Assembly (NCBI RefSeq): GCF_006438785.1
Contig: NZ_RCZB01000003.1
Span: 588,964 to 652,963, forward strand
Reading direction: 5' to 3'
Origin: Rhodanobacter glycinis
GTDB lineage: Bacteria > Pseudomonadota > Gammaproteobacteria > Xanthomonadales > Rhodanobacteraceae
Length of the DNA: 64,000 nt
The position numbers and the translations under genes were made by a program. Below, piece after piece: positions 35,764 to 44,891 of the stretch (positions are counted from its first letter, which is position 1; each line of letters begins with the position of its first letter). The notes beneath the pieces were generated by a model that did not search any database, was not told where the DNA came from, and saw nothing but the letters and a program-made list of their open reading frames with translations.

Positions 35764-38700
35764 ATGAGACTTCAAGACCACATCGATTTCACCACGCTGC
35801 AGTGGGTCAAGCCGGAGCTCGACGATACGTTGTCGATCGCCCGCGAGGCGCTGGAGTCCTACGTCGACAACCCGGGCAAGCGCGACTTCATGCGCACCTG
35901 CGCGGATCATCTGCATCAGGTGCATGGCACCTTGAAGATGGTCGAGCTGTATGGTGCCGCGATGGTGACCGCGGAGATGGAAGCGCTTGCGATTGCGCTG
36001 CTCGAAGATCACATCACCTATCGCGAGGAAGCGTATGCCGCGCTGATGCGTGGCCTGATGCAGTTGCCCGATTACCTCGAGCGGTTGTCCAGCGGCCATC
36101 GCGATGTGCCGGTGGTATTGCTGCCGCTGCTCAACGACCTGCGTGCCAGTCGCGAGCAGGAGCCGCTGACCGAGTCAGCGATGTTCCACCCCAATCTGGA
36201 CGCGTTCCTGCCCGAGCAGGCGCCCGCCGCGATGAGCGAGGCGTATGCCGAAGCGCACCGTGGCGAGTTGGTGGACCTGCGTCTGCGCTTCCAGCAGCAG
36301 CTTCTCGGCTGGTTCCGCGGGCAGAATGCGGCGCAGCAGCTGATCGGCATGCGCAAGACCCTGTTGGCGATCAGTGCGCGTTGCTATCACGTGCATGGCC
36401 GGCGCCTCTGGTGGATTGCCGCCGGTGTGCTGGAAGGCCTCGAACAGGGTGCACTCAAGGGTTACGCCGGTGAAGTGCGCCAGCTGATCGGCAAGGTCGA
36501 CCGCAACATCCGCCTGCTGATCGAGCAGGGTGAGGTCGCCCTGCGCGGTGGCGAGGCGGACGATGTGGCGTGCAAGCTGCTCTACATCGTGGCTCAGGCC
36601 AAGCAGCGTAGTCCGCAGATGGAACTGCTGCGGACCACCTATGCACTGGACAGCCTGTTGCCGGATGCCGGTGAGCTGGAGCATGCCCGTGGCTCGATGG
36701 CCGGGCACAACCGCGCGCTGCTCGATTCAGTATCGCGCGCGTTGAAGGACGATCTGTTGCGGGTCAAGGAAGCGCTGGATCTGTTCCTGCGCCAGCAGGA
36801 CGGTGATCCAGCACAACTGTCGGCGCAAGGCGAAGTGCTCGAGCGCGTCGGCGACACACTGGGGATGCTCGCGTTGGCCGTGCCGCGCCGAGTGGTCACC
36901 GAACAGCGCAGAGTGCTCGACGAGATCGCCAACCGCATGCGCGCCGCCGACGAGGAGACCTTGCTCGACGTGGCTGGTGCGTTGTTGTACGTCGAGGCAT
37001 CGCTGGACGATCACATCGAGAGCCTCGGTTCCGAGGACGAATCAGGCGCCGGCGGCGCCATGCATGGTTTGCCACGCAGCGAAGCGCTGGGCGTGGTCAC
37101 CACTTTGATGCAGGAAGCGATTGGCAATACCGGCAGGGTGAAGGAGGCGATCGTCGCGTTCGTCGAGTCCGGTTGGGAACACGACCGTCTCGCCGGTGCG
37201 CAGTCTCTGATGGACGAGGTTGCCGGCGCCATGCGGATGTTGTCGTCGCCGCGGCCCGCAGAATTGGCCCAGGGTGTCGGCCGTTTCATTGGCTATGAGC
37301 TGCTGGATGATCGACGCGTTCCCAGCGGTACGCAGATGGATCACCTGGCGGATGCGCTGGCGGCGCTCGAGTATTACCTCGAAGCCGCACGCGAACACCG
37401 CGGTGGTCTGGAACATATCCTTGACGTGGCCGAGCACAGCCTTGGCCAGCTCGGTTACTGGCCGGTGCCAGCCGCGCGCGCGGTATCCACGACGGAAACG
37501 GTCGAAACGCCAAAAATGGCGCCGCAGGCCACTGCCGGCCCCGGGATCGAGTACGAAGAGCATCCGGAACTGTCCGAGTCCGTCAGCCTGCTTCCTGGCA
37601 GCGATCTGGGCCACCTGTTCGTGGGCGACACCGAGCCGCATGTCGCGTCCGCCCACGATCTGGATGGATTGCGCCTGACCCAGACCGAGGCGACCGCGCC
37701 CGCCATGCTGGAGGACCATGCGTCGGATCTTCAGGAAGGCGACTGGACTGAGGTCGAGGAAGAAGTTTTCGAGCAGGTGGCCGTGCGCGATGCGCTGGCC
37801 GCAAATACCAGCTTCAACATCAACGCGGAGGGCATCGACGACGATATCCGCGAGATCTTCCTGGAAGAGATGCAGGAGGAAATCGACAACCTGCGCGGCG
37901 CCGAGCAGCTCTGGCTGGCGGATCCGGCGCAGACCTCGTCACTGATCAGCATCCGCCGTTCGTTCCACACGCTGAAGGGTTCGGGCCGCCTGGTCGGTGC
38001 CGGTGTGCTCGGCGAGTTTGCGTGGAAAGTGGAGGACATGCTCAACCGTGTGCTCGACAACACGATCGAGCCGAATCAGAACGTGCAGGCACTGGTGCGG
38101 CACGCGATCGAGGCGCTACCGCCATTGCTGGCTGCGCTCAAGGGCGAGGGCACGCCTGCAGTACCGCTCAGTGCAATCATGCATACCGCCGAGCAGCTGG
38201 CCGCGGGCAATCAGTTGCGTCTGGAAGATCACGCACCGCTGGCCACTGAAACGGTTCGTCGTATCGTGCGCCGCCGTGTGCCGCGCCTGGATGCCATGGC
38301 GGATGCTGTTCCGGAAGCCAGTCTGACCGATGCGCAAGCCGCTGCCGCAGCGCCTCAATGGACCGAGTCCGAGCCGGCGATTGCCCTGCCGGTGATGCCG
38401 CCAGTAGATCCGGTGCTGCTGGAGATCCTGCGCAGCGAAGTGGCGCAGTATCTGCAGACCATTCGCGCCGCCATCCAGCGCAGCGGAAACGAGCTGCCGA
38501 TTGGTGAAGAACTGCTGCGCGCCGTACACACTCTGCATGGCGCGATCGCCATGGTCGACATTCCGTTGCTGACCCAACTGTTGTCGCCGCTGGAGGGGCT
38601 GTTCAAGCGTCTGCGTGCAGCCAACCTGCCGCTGCCATCCGATGGCGTGCACCTGCTCGGCCAGTCGGTCGACATGGTCGATCACGTGATGGGTCAGTTC

Positions 38701-41700
38701 GATGCCGCCGAACCGCAGCTGCCGAACGCGGATGCGCTGACCGCACAGATCATCGAGATGCGCGACCACTACCCCGAGTCGCAGGTGGCGCACGTTGTTT
38801 ACGAGCCGCGCGCCGACGAGGTGGAGCAAGCGGATGCTGTGGCGACGGAGGATATCGATACTGGCGAAGCGGCCATGGCCGCCTCGCTGGATGCAAGCAT
38901 GCTGGAAGCCGAGGCGCAGGCAGGGCAGTCTGCTGTCGAGGCCTTGTCCGATAACGGCCGGCCGCAGGAGATCAGTCCGGACGATGCGCATCACGCCGAG
39001 GTGGCAGCTGAGTTGGTAGCTGCACTGGACGCGTTTGAACCTGCGGAAGCCAGTGCGGCACGGGCAGCCGCCGAGCAGGCCGCCGCGGAACTCGTTGCTG
39101 CCGAGAAGCTGGCAGCCGAGCAGGCCGCCGCGGAACTCGCTGCCGCCGAGAAGCTGGCAGCGGAGCAGGCTGCCGCGGAACTCGCTGCCGCCGAGAAGCT
39201 GGCAGCGGACCGGGCCGCCGCGGAACTCGCTGCCGCCGAGAAGCTGGCAGCCGAGCGGGCTGCCGCGGAACTCGCTGCCGCCGAGAAGCTGGCAGCCGAG
39301 CGGGCTGCCGCGGAACTTGCCACCGCCGAGAAGCTGGCCGCCGAACAAGCTGCATCCGATGAGGAAGCGGATGAAATCGGCGCCGAAGCAACCCGGGAGC
39401 CGGCCTATGCATTGGCAGGTTCCGGCCAGATCGACGCCGATTTGCTGGAAGTATTCATTGACGAGGCGCGCGAAATCCTCGACCACGCCGACAGTGTGCT
39501 GGCGCAATGGCATGCTGAGCCGACCGAGCTGTCACACGTGGCCGAGTTGCAGCGCGACCTGCATACCCTCAAGGGTGGCGCGCGAATCGCGGGGTTGGTG
39601 CCGGTGGGCGATCTCTCCCACGCGATCGAAACCCTCCTCGAGAAGCCGATTCGCGACAAGACAAAAACCGGCGCGCTGATCCCCGCGCTGGAGGCAAGTT
39701 TCGACCAGCTGCACTCGCTGGTGCAGCAGATATCCCAGGGCCAGACGCCGGATTACCCGCAGGCCATGATCAATCATCTGCTGATACTGGCTGGTGAAAC
39801 GACCTTGACCGACGATGCGATATTGGCTGCCGTTGCCATGCCGGAGTCGGACATCGCACCTACGCGGGTCACCGCGTTGCCAGTGACGCCGTTGCCGATC
39901 AATGCACTCGATCTGCCCGAGCTGCTGCCGGAGATGGAAGAGGAAGTACGCTCCTCGCAGGAACAGATCCGCGTCCGCGCCGATCTGCTCGACAGTCTGG
40001 TCAACCATGCCGGCGAGGTGGCGATCTACCGTTCGCGACTGGAGCAGCAGGTTGCCGGCTACCGCTTCAACCTGGTGGAACTCGAGCAGACCGTGGCACG
40101 CCTGCGCAGCCAGTTGCGCATGCTGGAAATCGAAACCGAGGCGCAGATCATCGCGCGCTTCCAGCGCGAGCATCGCGAAGCGGGTCTGACCGTGTTCGAT
40201 CCGCTCGAACTCGATCGTTACTCGCAGCTGCAGCAGTATTCGCGTGCGCTGGCCGAGTCGGTCTCCGATCTGGTGTCCATCCAGAACATGCTGGACGAGC
40301 TGACGCGTCAGGCCGAGACACTGCTGATCCAGCAATCGCGGGTAAGTACCGAACTGCAGGACGGCCTGCTGCGTACGCGCATGCTGCCGTTCGACACGAT
40401 GGTGCCGAATCTGCGCCGCACGTTGCGTCAGGCTGCGCAGGAGCAGGGCAAGAACGCCCAGCTCTACGTGGACGGTGCCCACGGCGAAATGGATCGCAAC
40501 CTGCTCGACCGCATCAAGGCGCCGTTCGAACACATGCTGCGCAACGCGATCGCGCACGGCGTCGAGACTCCGGCCGAACGCCGCAAGGCTGGCAAGCCGG
40601 CCGAAGGTGCCGTGCATATCCAGGTTGCGCGCGAAGCCACCGAAGTGGTCATCAGGGTGAGCGATGACGGTCGCGGGCTGAATCGTGAAGCTATCCGCAA
40701 GCGCGGCATCGAGCGCGGCCTGCTGCGTGCCGAGACCAAGCCAACCGACAACCAACTGCTCTCGCTGATCACCCAGACCGGTTTCTCCACGGCAAGCAAG
40801 GTCACCCAGCTGGCCGGTCGTGGCGTCGGCATGGACGTGGTGGCGAACGAGATCAAGCAGCTTGGCGGTTCGCTCTCGATCGAGTCGGAGGAGGGCAAGG
40901 GCACCACGTTCGTGCTGCGCCTGCCATTCACTCTTGCGGTGACCCAGGCGATCCTGGTGCGCATCGGTGAGGCGACGTTCGCGATCCCGATGACCTCGGT
41001 GCAAGGTGTTGCGCGGGTCAGTCCGGATGACCTGACCGTCCTGCTTAGCGCCGATGAGCCGTCGTTCCAATACGGCAACGAAGAGTACGGCATCCACGAT
41101 CTGGCCGAGTTGCTGGGCCTGCCGCCGGGGCTCCCGGCCGAGGGCGAACAGCAGCCGCTGCTGCTGACCCGCGCGGGCGACCTGCGTGCGGCGATCCGGA
41201 TCGACGCCGTGCTCGGCTCACGCGAGATCGTGGTCAAGTCGGTCGGCCCACAGATCAGTTCGGTGCCAGGCCTGCTTGGCGCGACCATCATGGGCGACGG
41301 CTCGGTGCTGATCATTCTGGATCTGGCACCGCTGGTCCGTCACGGCATCATCCGTCGCGACCAGCGTCTTGCCGAAGGCCTCAGTGCCGTGCAGGCACCG
41401 ATCATCGAGGAAGTGCAGGTGCGGCCGCTGGTGATGGTGGTGGATGACTCGATCACCATGCGCAAGGTCACCGGCCGTGTGCTGGAACGTCACGAATACG
41501 AGGTCAGCACGGCAAAGGACGGTGTCGACGCACTGGAGAAGCTGCACGAGCGTGTACCGGATCTGATGCTGCTCGACATCGAGATGCCGCGCATGGACGG
41601 CTACGAGTTGGCTACCCACATGAAGGCCGATCCGCGGTTGCGCGATGTGCCGATCATCATGATCACCTCGCGCAGCGGCGACAAGCACCGCCAGCGGGCA

Positions 41701-41811
41701 TTCGACATCGGGGTGGATCGTTATCTCGGCAAGCCGTATCAGGAAGCCGAGCTGTTGGTGCAGATCAGTGAAGTACTGGAGCAGCGCGCGGCGGAGCTGG
41801 TTCATGACTGA
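35764..41811 (+). CDS. chpA: Hybrid chemotaxis kinase ChpA (PilL), multi-Hpt
   Basis: A 2015-residue CheA-type kinase. Visible in order: an N-terminal Hpt-like helical domain (His54 in HQVHGTLKM), a helical region to about 560, canonical Hpt domains with His735 (FHTLKGSGR) and His1267 (LHTLKGGAR), a degenerate one with His922 (VHTLHGA), an Ala/Glu repeat segment (1102-1197), a dimerisation domain from about 1390, the ATPase domain (Asn1594, DDGRGL from Asp1634, GRGVGMDVV from Gly1685), a CheW domain (about 1720-1860) and a receiver with Asp1938. It passes phosphate to PilG and PilH. It is shorter than the roughly 2470-residue Pseudomonas ChpA. chpB overlaps its end by 8 bases. Confidence 0.96.
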   Translation: MRLQDHIDFTTLQWVKPELDDTLSIAREALESYVDNPGKRDFMRTCADHLHQVHGTLKMVELYGAAMVTAEMEALAIALLEDHITYREEAYAALMRGLMQLPDYLERLSSGHRDVPVVLLPLLNDLRASREQEPLTESAMFHPNLDAFLPEQAPAAMSEAYAEAHRGELVDLRLRFQQQLLGWFRGQNAAQQLIGMRKTLLAISARCYHVHGRRLWWIAAGVLEGLEQGALKGYAGEVRQLIGKVDRNIRLLIEQGEVALRGGEADDVACKLLYIVAQAKQRSPQMELLRTTYALDSLLPDAGELEHARGSMAGHNRALLDSVSRALKDDLLRVKEALDLFLRQQDGDPAQLSAQGEVLERVGDTLGMLALAVPRRVVTEQRRVLDEIANRMRAADEETLLDVAGALLYVEASLDDHIESLGSEDESGAGGAMHGLPRSEALGVVTTLMQEAIGNTGRVKEAIVAFVESGWEHDRLAGAQSLMDEVAGAMRMLSSPRPAELAQGVGRFIGYELLDDRRVPSGTQMDHLADALAALEYYLEAAREHRGGLEHILDVAEHSLGQLGYWPVPAARAVSTTETVETPKMAPQATAGPGIEYEEHPELSESVSLLPGSDLGHLFVGDTEPHVASAHDLDGLRLTQTEATAPAMLEDHASDLQEGDWTEVEEEVFEQVAVRDALAANTSFNINAEGIDDDIREIFLEEMQEEIDNLRGAEQLWLADPAQTSSLISIRRSFHTLKGSGRLVGAGVLGEFAWKVEDMLNRVLDNTIEPNQNVQALVRHAIEALPPLLAALKGEGTPAVPLSAIMHTAEQLAAGNQLRLEDHAPLATETVRRIVRRRVPRLDAMADAVPEASLTDAQAAAAAPQWTESEPAIALPVMPPVDPVLLEILRSEVAQYLQTIRAAIQRSGNELPIGEELLRAVHTLHGAIAMVDIPLLTQLLSPLEGLFKRLRAANLPLPSDGVHLLGQSVDMVDHVMGQFDAAEPQLPNADALTAQIIEMRDHYPESQVAHVVYEPRADEVEQADAVATEDIDTGEAAMAASLDASMLEAEAQAGQSAVEALSDNGRPQEISPDDAHHAEVAAELVAALDAFEPAEASAARAAAEQAAAELVAAEKLAAEQAAAELAAAEKLAAEQAAAELAAAEKLAADRAAAELAAAEKLAAERAAAELAAAEKLAAERAAAELATAEKLAAEQAASDEEADEIGAEATREPAYALAGSGQIDADLLEVFIDEAREILDHADSVLAQWHAEPTELSHVAELQRDLHTLKGGARIAGLVPVGDLSHAIETLLEKPIRDKTKTGALIPALEASFDQLHSLVQQISQGQTPDYPQAMINHLLILAGETTLTDDAILAAVAMPESDIAPTRVTALPVTPLPINALDLPELLPEMEEEVRSSQEQIRVRADLLDSLVNHAGEVAIYRSRLEQQVAGYRFNLVELEQTVARLRSQLRMLEIETEAQIIARFQREHREAGLTVFDPLELDRYSQLQQYSRALAESVSDLVSIQNMLDELTRQAETLLIQQSRVSTELQDGLLRTRMLPFDTMVPNLRRTLRQAAQEQGKNAQLYVDGAHGEMDRNLLDRIKAPFEHMLRNAIAHGVETPAERRKAGKPAEGAVHIQVAREATEVVIRVSDDGRGLNREAIRKRGIERGLLRAETKPTDNQLLSLITQTGFSTASKVTQLAGRGVGMDVVANEIKQLGGSLSIESEEGKGTTFVLRLPFTLAVTQAILVRIGEATFAIPMTSVQGVARVSPDDLTVLLSADEPSFQYGNEEYGIHDLAELLGLPPGLPAEGEQQPLLLTRAGDLRAAIRIDAVLGSREIVVKSVGPQISSVPGLLGATIMGDGSVLIILDLAPLVRHGIIRRDQRLAEGLSAVQAPIIEEVQVRPLVMVVDDSITMRKVTGRVLERHEYEVSTAKDGVDALEKLHERVPDLMLLDIEMPRMDGYELATHMKADPRLRDVPIIMITSRSGDKHRQRAFDIGVDRYLGKPYQEAELLVQISEVLEQRAAELVHD
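39067..39354 (+). repeat. Six 45-bp tandem repeats inside chpA
   Basis: Six in-frame 45-base units (39067-39336) plus a partial seventh to 39354 encode AAEQAAAELAAAEKL-type 15-residue repeats (residues 1102-1191). Units differ by few bases, suggesting recent expansion. The peptide is predicted to form a long charged helix between Hpt domains. Confidence 0.95.
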
Positions 41812-43570
41812 TACGGCTCCGGCAGTCGCTCTGCTGTTTGACGACACCGAACTGGGCGCGCAATTGCGCGAGGCGCTGCACGAGCGCGGTGCACGCATTG
41901 TCCATGAAGGCGGTGTGTCCAGCATTACCCGCGAATTGCTGCAGCAGGTGGGCGCTGATGTGCTGGTGGTCAACCTGGACGACAGCGCCGACGATGCGCT
42001 CGACCAACTGTATGAGGTGATCGATGGCAATCGGCCACGCGTGGTCTTCAACGATGCGCATGCCAGCCGTACGCTGGTCGGCTGGGACCGCGCCCGCTGG
42101 GCACGTCACCTGGCGGTCAAGGTCCTGGCGGTGGGCGATGTCGACCCGCCACGGCCCGAGGATGCCCGAGTCGTCGAAGCGCCGCAGACAGCCGTGCTGG
42201 AATCGGTGCCGCGCGATACCGTACCGGTAGAAGTGCCGGTCACGATCGTCGAGGTTGCTGCTGCCAGCCAACCGCCGGTCGAGCCGTACGCGGAGCCCGC
42301 GGCCATGGAAATGGAATCGGAGCCGGAGCCGGAGCCGGAACCGGAACCGGAATCGGAATCGGAACCCGATTTCCTCATGCACGACGACCCGGAGCAGCAC
42401 GAGCAAACCGCCACCGCCGAGTCGGAAAACCTGGCGGCTGAACTGGAGGCATTGCTGGCTTCCGGCGAACTGCCTTCCGACGAGGAGGAAGGCGCCGGCT
42501 CCGGTCTGCTCTATCTCGATGACGAGGAGTTGCCGCCACTGCATGACGGCAATTTCGGCGCGGCGTTGGCAATGCCGGAGTCCGAGGCGTCGCTGGCCCA
42601 GTCCTGGTCCGTGTCGAACGCCGAAACCCTGCCGGACATGCCGACATCGTCGTTCGAGACCGCTCATCTGCAGCTCTCCACGCCGACTGATTCATCGATC
42701 ACGACCATACCCGCCACGGCAGCTGAGCCGGTTCTGCGCGATGTAGCTTCGTCCGCGCGCGCGCCCGAAGGTTGGGCGCTGCTGGACGACGCTGTTCCGC
42801 CTGCGGCAGTGGCAGCTGGAAGGCCCGATGCCGCAGCATTCGGCATCGAAAAATTGAGCGCTGCCGACTTCCTTGCGCCGGATGTCGAGCCGATGGCAGC
42901 CGGGGTCGAAGCGGTAATGAGCCTGGAGCTGGTATCGATGGAAGAGGCGATCGCGCCGCAGGCCTATGTGCATGACCATGAGATGCTGCTCGATGATCTC
43001 GGTACGGCGCTGAGCCGGATCGTGGTGCTTGGTGCGGCGGTCAGCGGAACCGACTCCGTCTGCGATTTTCTGGCAGCGCTGCCGGCGACCACGCGGCTGA
43101 CCTTCCTGCATACACAGCACCTGGGCGAGCAATCGGACGTGGCGCTGGTGGAACGGTTTGCTGCGTCTTGCGCCTTGCCGGTTCGCCTGGCCGAACAGGG
43201 TGGGCGCGCCGGAGTCGGCGAGTTTCTGGTCGTGCCAGCCGGGCATCAGGTGCGGGTGCGTCGCGATGGCAAGATCGAGCTGCTGGCAAACGGCGCCGAT
43301 GCGTCTCCGGATCCCTCGATCGACGCCAGCCTGACCATGGCGGCCAATGCCTTCGGTCGCGATGCGCTGGCGATCATTTTTGCCGGGCGCGGCAACGACG
43401 CCGTTGCTGGTGCGCAGGCGATCCATGATCGCGGCGGCCGGGTCTGGGTAGAGTCGTCGTCCGGTGAACATTTTGCCGACATGGTCAGCGGAATATTCGC
43501 CGAACGACTGGTCAGTTTTTCCGGTACGCCGCCTGAGTTGGCGGCGCATCTGATCGAGGTGTTTCCATGA
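41804..43570 (+). CDS. chpB: ChpB, CheB-like protein with altered catalytic site
   Basis: A 588-residue protein. Residues 5-120 resemble a receiver without the phosphorylation site. A long acidic Pro/Glu-rich linker (about 120-400) follows, then a CheB methylesterase-like domain (about 404-588). In classical CheB the triad is Ser-His-Asp with Ser in GASTGG. Here the motif reads GAAVSGTD, with Ala412 where Ser is expected, while His439 (TQHLGE) and Asp532 (GRGNDA) remain. The nearest Ser is 414. It may have lost PilJ demethylation activity. It overlaps chpA by 8 bases and chpC by 4. Confidence 0.85.
   Translation: MTDTAPAVALLFDDTELGAQLREALHERGARIVHEGGVSSITRELLQQVGADVLVVNLDDSADDALDQLYEVIDGNRPRVVFNDAHASRTLVGWDRARWARHLAVKVLAVGDVDPPRPEDARVVEAPQTAVLESVPRDTVPVEVPVTIVEVAAASQPPVEPYAEPAAMEMESEPEPEPEPEPESESEPDFLMHDDPEQHEQTATAESENLAAELEALLASGELPSDEEEGAGSGLLYLDDEELPPLHDGNFGAALAMPESEASLAQSWSVSNAETLPDMPTSSFETAHLQLSTPTDSSITTIPATAAEPVLRDVASSARAPEGWALLDDAVPPAAVAAGRPDAAAFGIEKLSAADFLAPDVEPMAAGVEAVMSLELVSMEEAIAPQAYVHDHEMLLDDLGTALSRIVVLGAAVSGTDSVCDFLAALPATTRLTFLHTQHLGEQSDVALVERFAASCALPVRLAEQGGRAGVGEFLVVPAGHQVRVRRDGKIELLANGADASPDPSIDASLTMAANAFGRDALAIIFAGRGNDAVAGAQAIHDRGGRVWVESSSGEHFADMVSGIFAERLVSFSGTPPELAAHLIEVFP
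42314..42367 (+). repeat. Hexanucleotide repeat in chpB
   Basis: Nine in-frame 6-base units of the type GARYCG (GAGCCG, GAACCG, GAATCG, ending GAACCC) encode an Glu-Pro/Glu-Ser run (residues 171-188) in the acidic linker. Simple repeats of this kind can change length by slippage in steps of two residues without a frameshift. Confidence 0.9.
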
Positions 43571-44103
43571 GTGATCCGTTGCCGCGTGAAATCCGCTGCG
43601 TTCTGGTGCCCGTAGGCAACCTGCGTCTGCTGTTGCCCAATGCCACCATCGCCGAGGTGATCACTCAGAGCAAACCCGAGCCGGTGGCCGACGCGCCGGA
43701 CTGGCTGCTTGGACGCATTGCCTGGCGTGGCTGGCGCGTGCCGCTGGTGTCGTTCACGAAGCTGGCGGGAACCGAGGAAGGCGATGCGGAGTTGAGTGTG
43801 CGCGTGGCCGTGCTCAAGGCGCTTGGCGGCAATCCCAGGTTGCCGTTCATCGCCGTGCTGACCCAGGGTTTTCCACGTCTGACCACGTTGAATGCCGAGC
43901 TGATCATTCCCACTCACGACGGCAGTGCGCTGCCGCCGGGTGTGCGTGCCCAAGTGCTGGTGCGCGATGACGTGGCGATGATCCCCGACCTGGAATGGCT
44001 CGAAGCCGAGCTGCTGGACCTGCTCGATGATGCGAATCTGACCGCGGCGACGGAATCCGGCGAGTCTGCCGAGGTTTCGGAACCCTTCGACACCGAAGAC
44101 TGA
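43567..44103 (+). CDS. chpC: CheW-like adaptor ChpC
   Basis: A 178-residue CheW-domain protein, the second adaptor of the Pil-Chp system. The domain begins IRCVLVPVGNLRLLLPNATIAEV and includes WLLGRIAWRGWRVPLVSF. It overlaps chpB by 4 bases and ends the operon. Role by analogy with Pseudomonas ChpC: linking an extra receptor signal to ChpA. Confidence 0.9.
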   Translation: MSDPLPREIRCVLVPVGNLRLLLPNATIAEVITQSKPEPVADAPDWLLGRIAWRGWRVPLVSFTKLAGTEEGDAELSVRVAVLKALGGNPRLPFIAVLTQGFPRLTTLNAELIIPTHDGSALPPGVRAQVLVRDDVAMIPDLEWLEAELLDLLDDANLTAATESGESAEVSEPFDTED

Positions 44104-44126
44104 GGTCGGTTGCAACAGGCGACGGT

Positions 44127-44861
44127 CTAACCGTCGCCGTGCAATGCTTGCAGGGCCGCGAGGGCGGCCAGCCCGGCGGTCTCCGTGCGCAGGATGCGCG
44201 GCCCCAGTCGCAAGCCTTCGAAGCCCGCGGCGGTCAGCGCCGATGTATCACGCTCGCCCAGCCCTCCTTCCGGTCCGACTACCAGCACGCCGCCGCTTGC
44301 CGCGAAACGCAGTTCGCGGGATGAGTGTGTGGCTTCGGGCAGCAGCGCAAGACGCAGTGCGCCGTCCGTGGCAAGGCTGTCCAGCCAGATCGGCAGCGGC
44401 AATGCCGGGGTGATCTCGGGCAAGCATGCGCGGCCACTCTGCTCGCAGGCGCTGGCCGCTACCGCGCGCCAGTGCGCCAAGCGCTTCTCGGCCCGTGCGG
44501 CATCCAGCTTCACTTCCGAGCGCTCGGTCAGCAGCGGTACGATGCGCACGACACCCAGCTCGGTCGCTTTCTGCACGATCAGATCCATCTTCTCGCCGCG
44601 CGCCACGCCTTGCGCCAAGGTCAGCGACAGTGGCGACTCGTTGTGCAGCTGTTGTCTTGAATCGATCCGTACCGTGACCTCGCGCTTGCCTACCGCGAGA
44701 ATGCTGGCCGGGTAGTCGCTGCCGTCGCCGTTGAACAGGGTCAGCGGATCTCCTGCCACCAGTCGCAACACGCGGGCAACGTGCTCGCCGGCCTGCGCCG
44801 GCAGTGACAGTTCAGCGCCCGGAATGAGCGGTAGATCGGCGTGGATGCGAATGGTGCGCAT
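44127..44861 (-). CDS. rsmE: 16S rRNA m3U1498 methyltransferase
   Basis: A 244-residue SPOUT-class methyltransferase acting on U1498 of 16S rRNA. An N-terminal PUA-like domain (MRTIRIHADLPL to about 75) precedes the SPOUT knot with LVVGPEGGLGERD and LRLGPRILRTETAGLAAL (18 residues), the SAM-binding loop of the family. It starts 31 bases after the bioA stop on the same strand. Confidence 0.95.
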   Translation of the reverse strand: MRTIRIHADLPLIPGAELSLPAQAGEHVARVLRLVAGDPLTLFNGDGSDYPASILAVGKREVTVRIDSRQQLHNESPLSLTLAQGVARGEKMDLIVQKATELGVVRIVPLLTERSEVKLDAARAEKRLAHWRAVAASACEQSGRACLPEITPALPLPIWLDSLATDGALRLALLPEATHSSRELRFAASGGVLVVGPEGGLGERDTSALTAAGFEGLRLGPRILRTETAGLAALAALQALHGDG

Positions 44862-44891
44862 GAGTATCGTGTTCCGCAGTGTCGGGTGAGG

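Noticed and set aside
39067..39354. CRISPR or mobile repeat in chpA
   Set aside because: The repeats are in frame, protein-coding and directly adjacent without spacers.
38116..39513. Long antisense frame with Gly/Ser/Gln repeats opposite the chpA repeat
   Set aside because: The repeats are the complement of the 45-bp units in chpA and carry no separate evidence.
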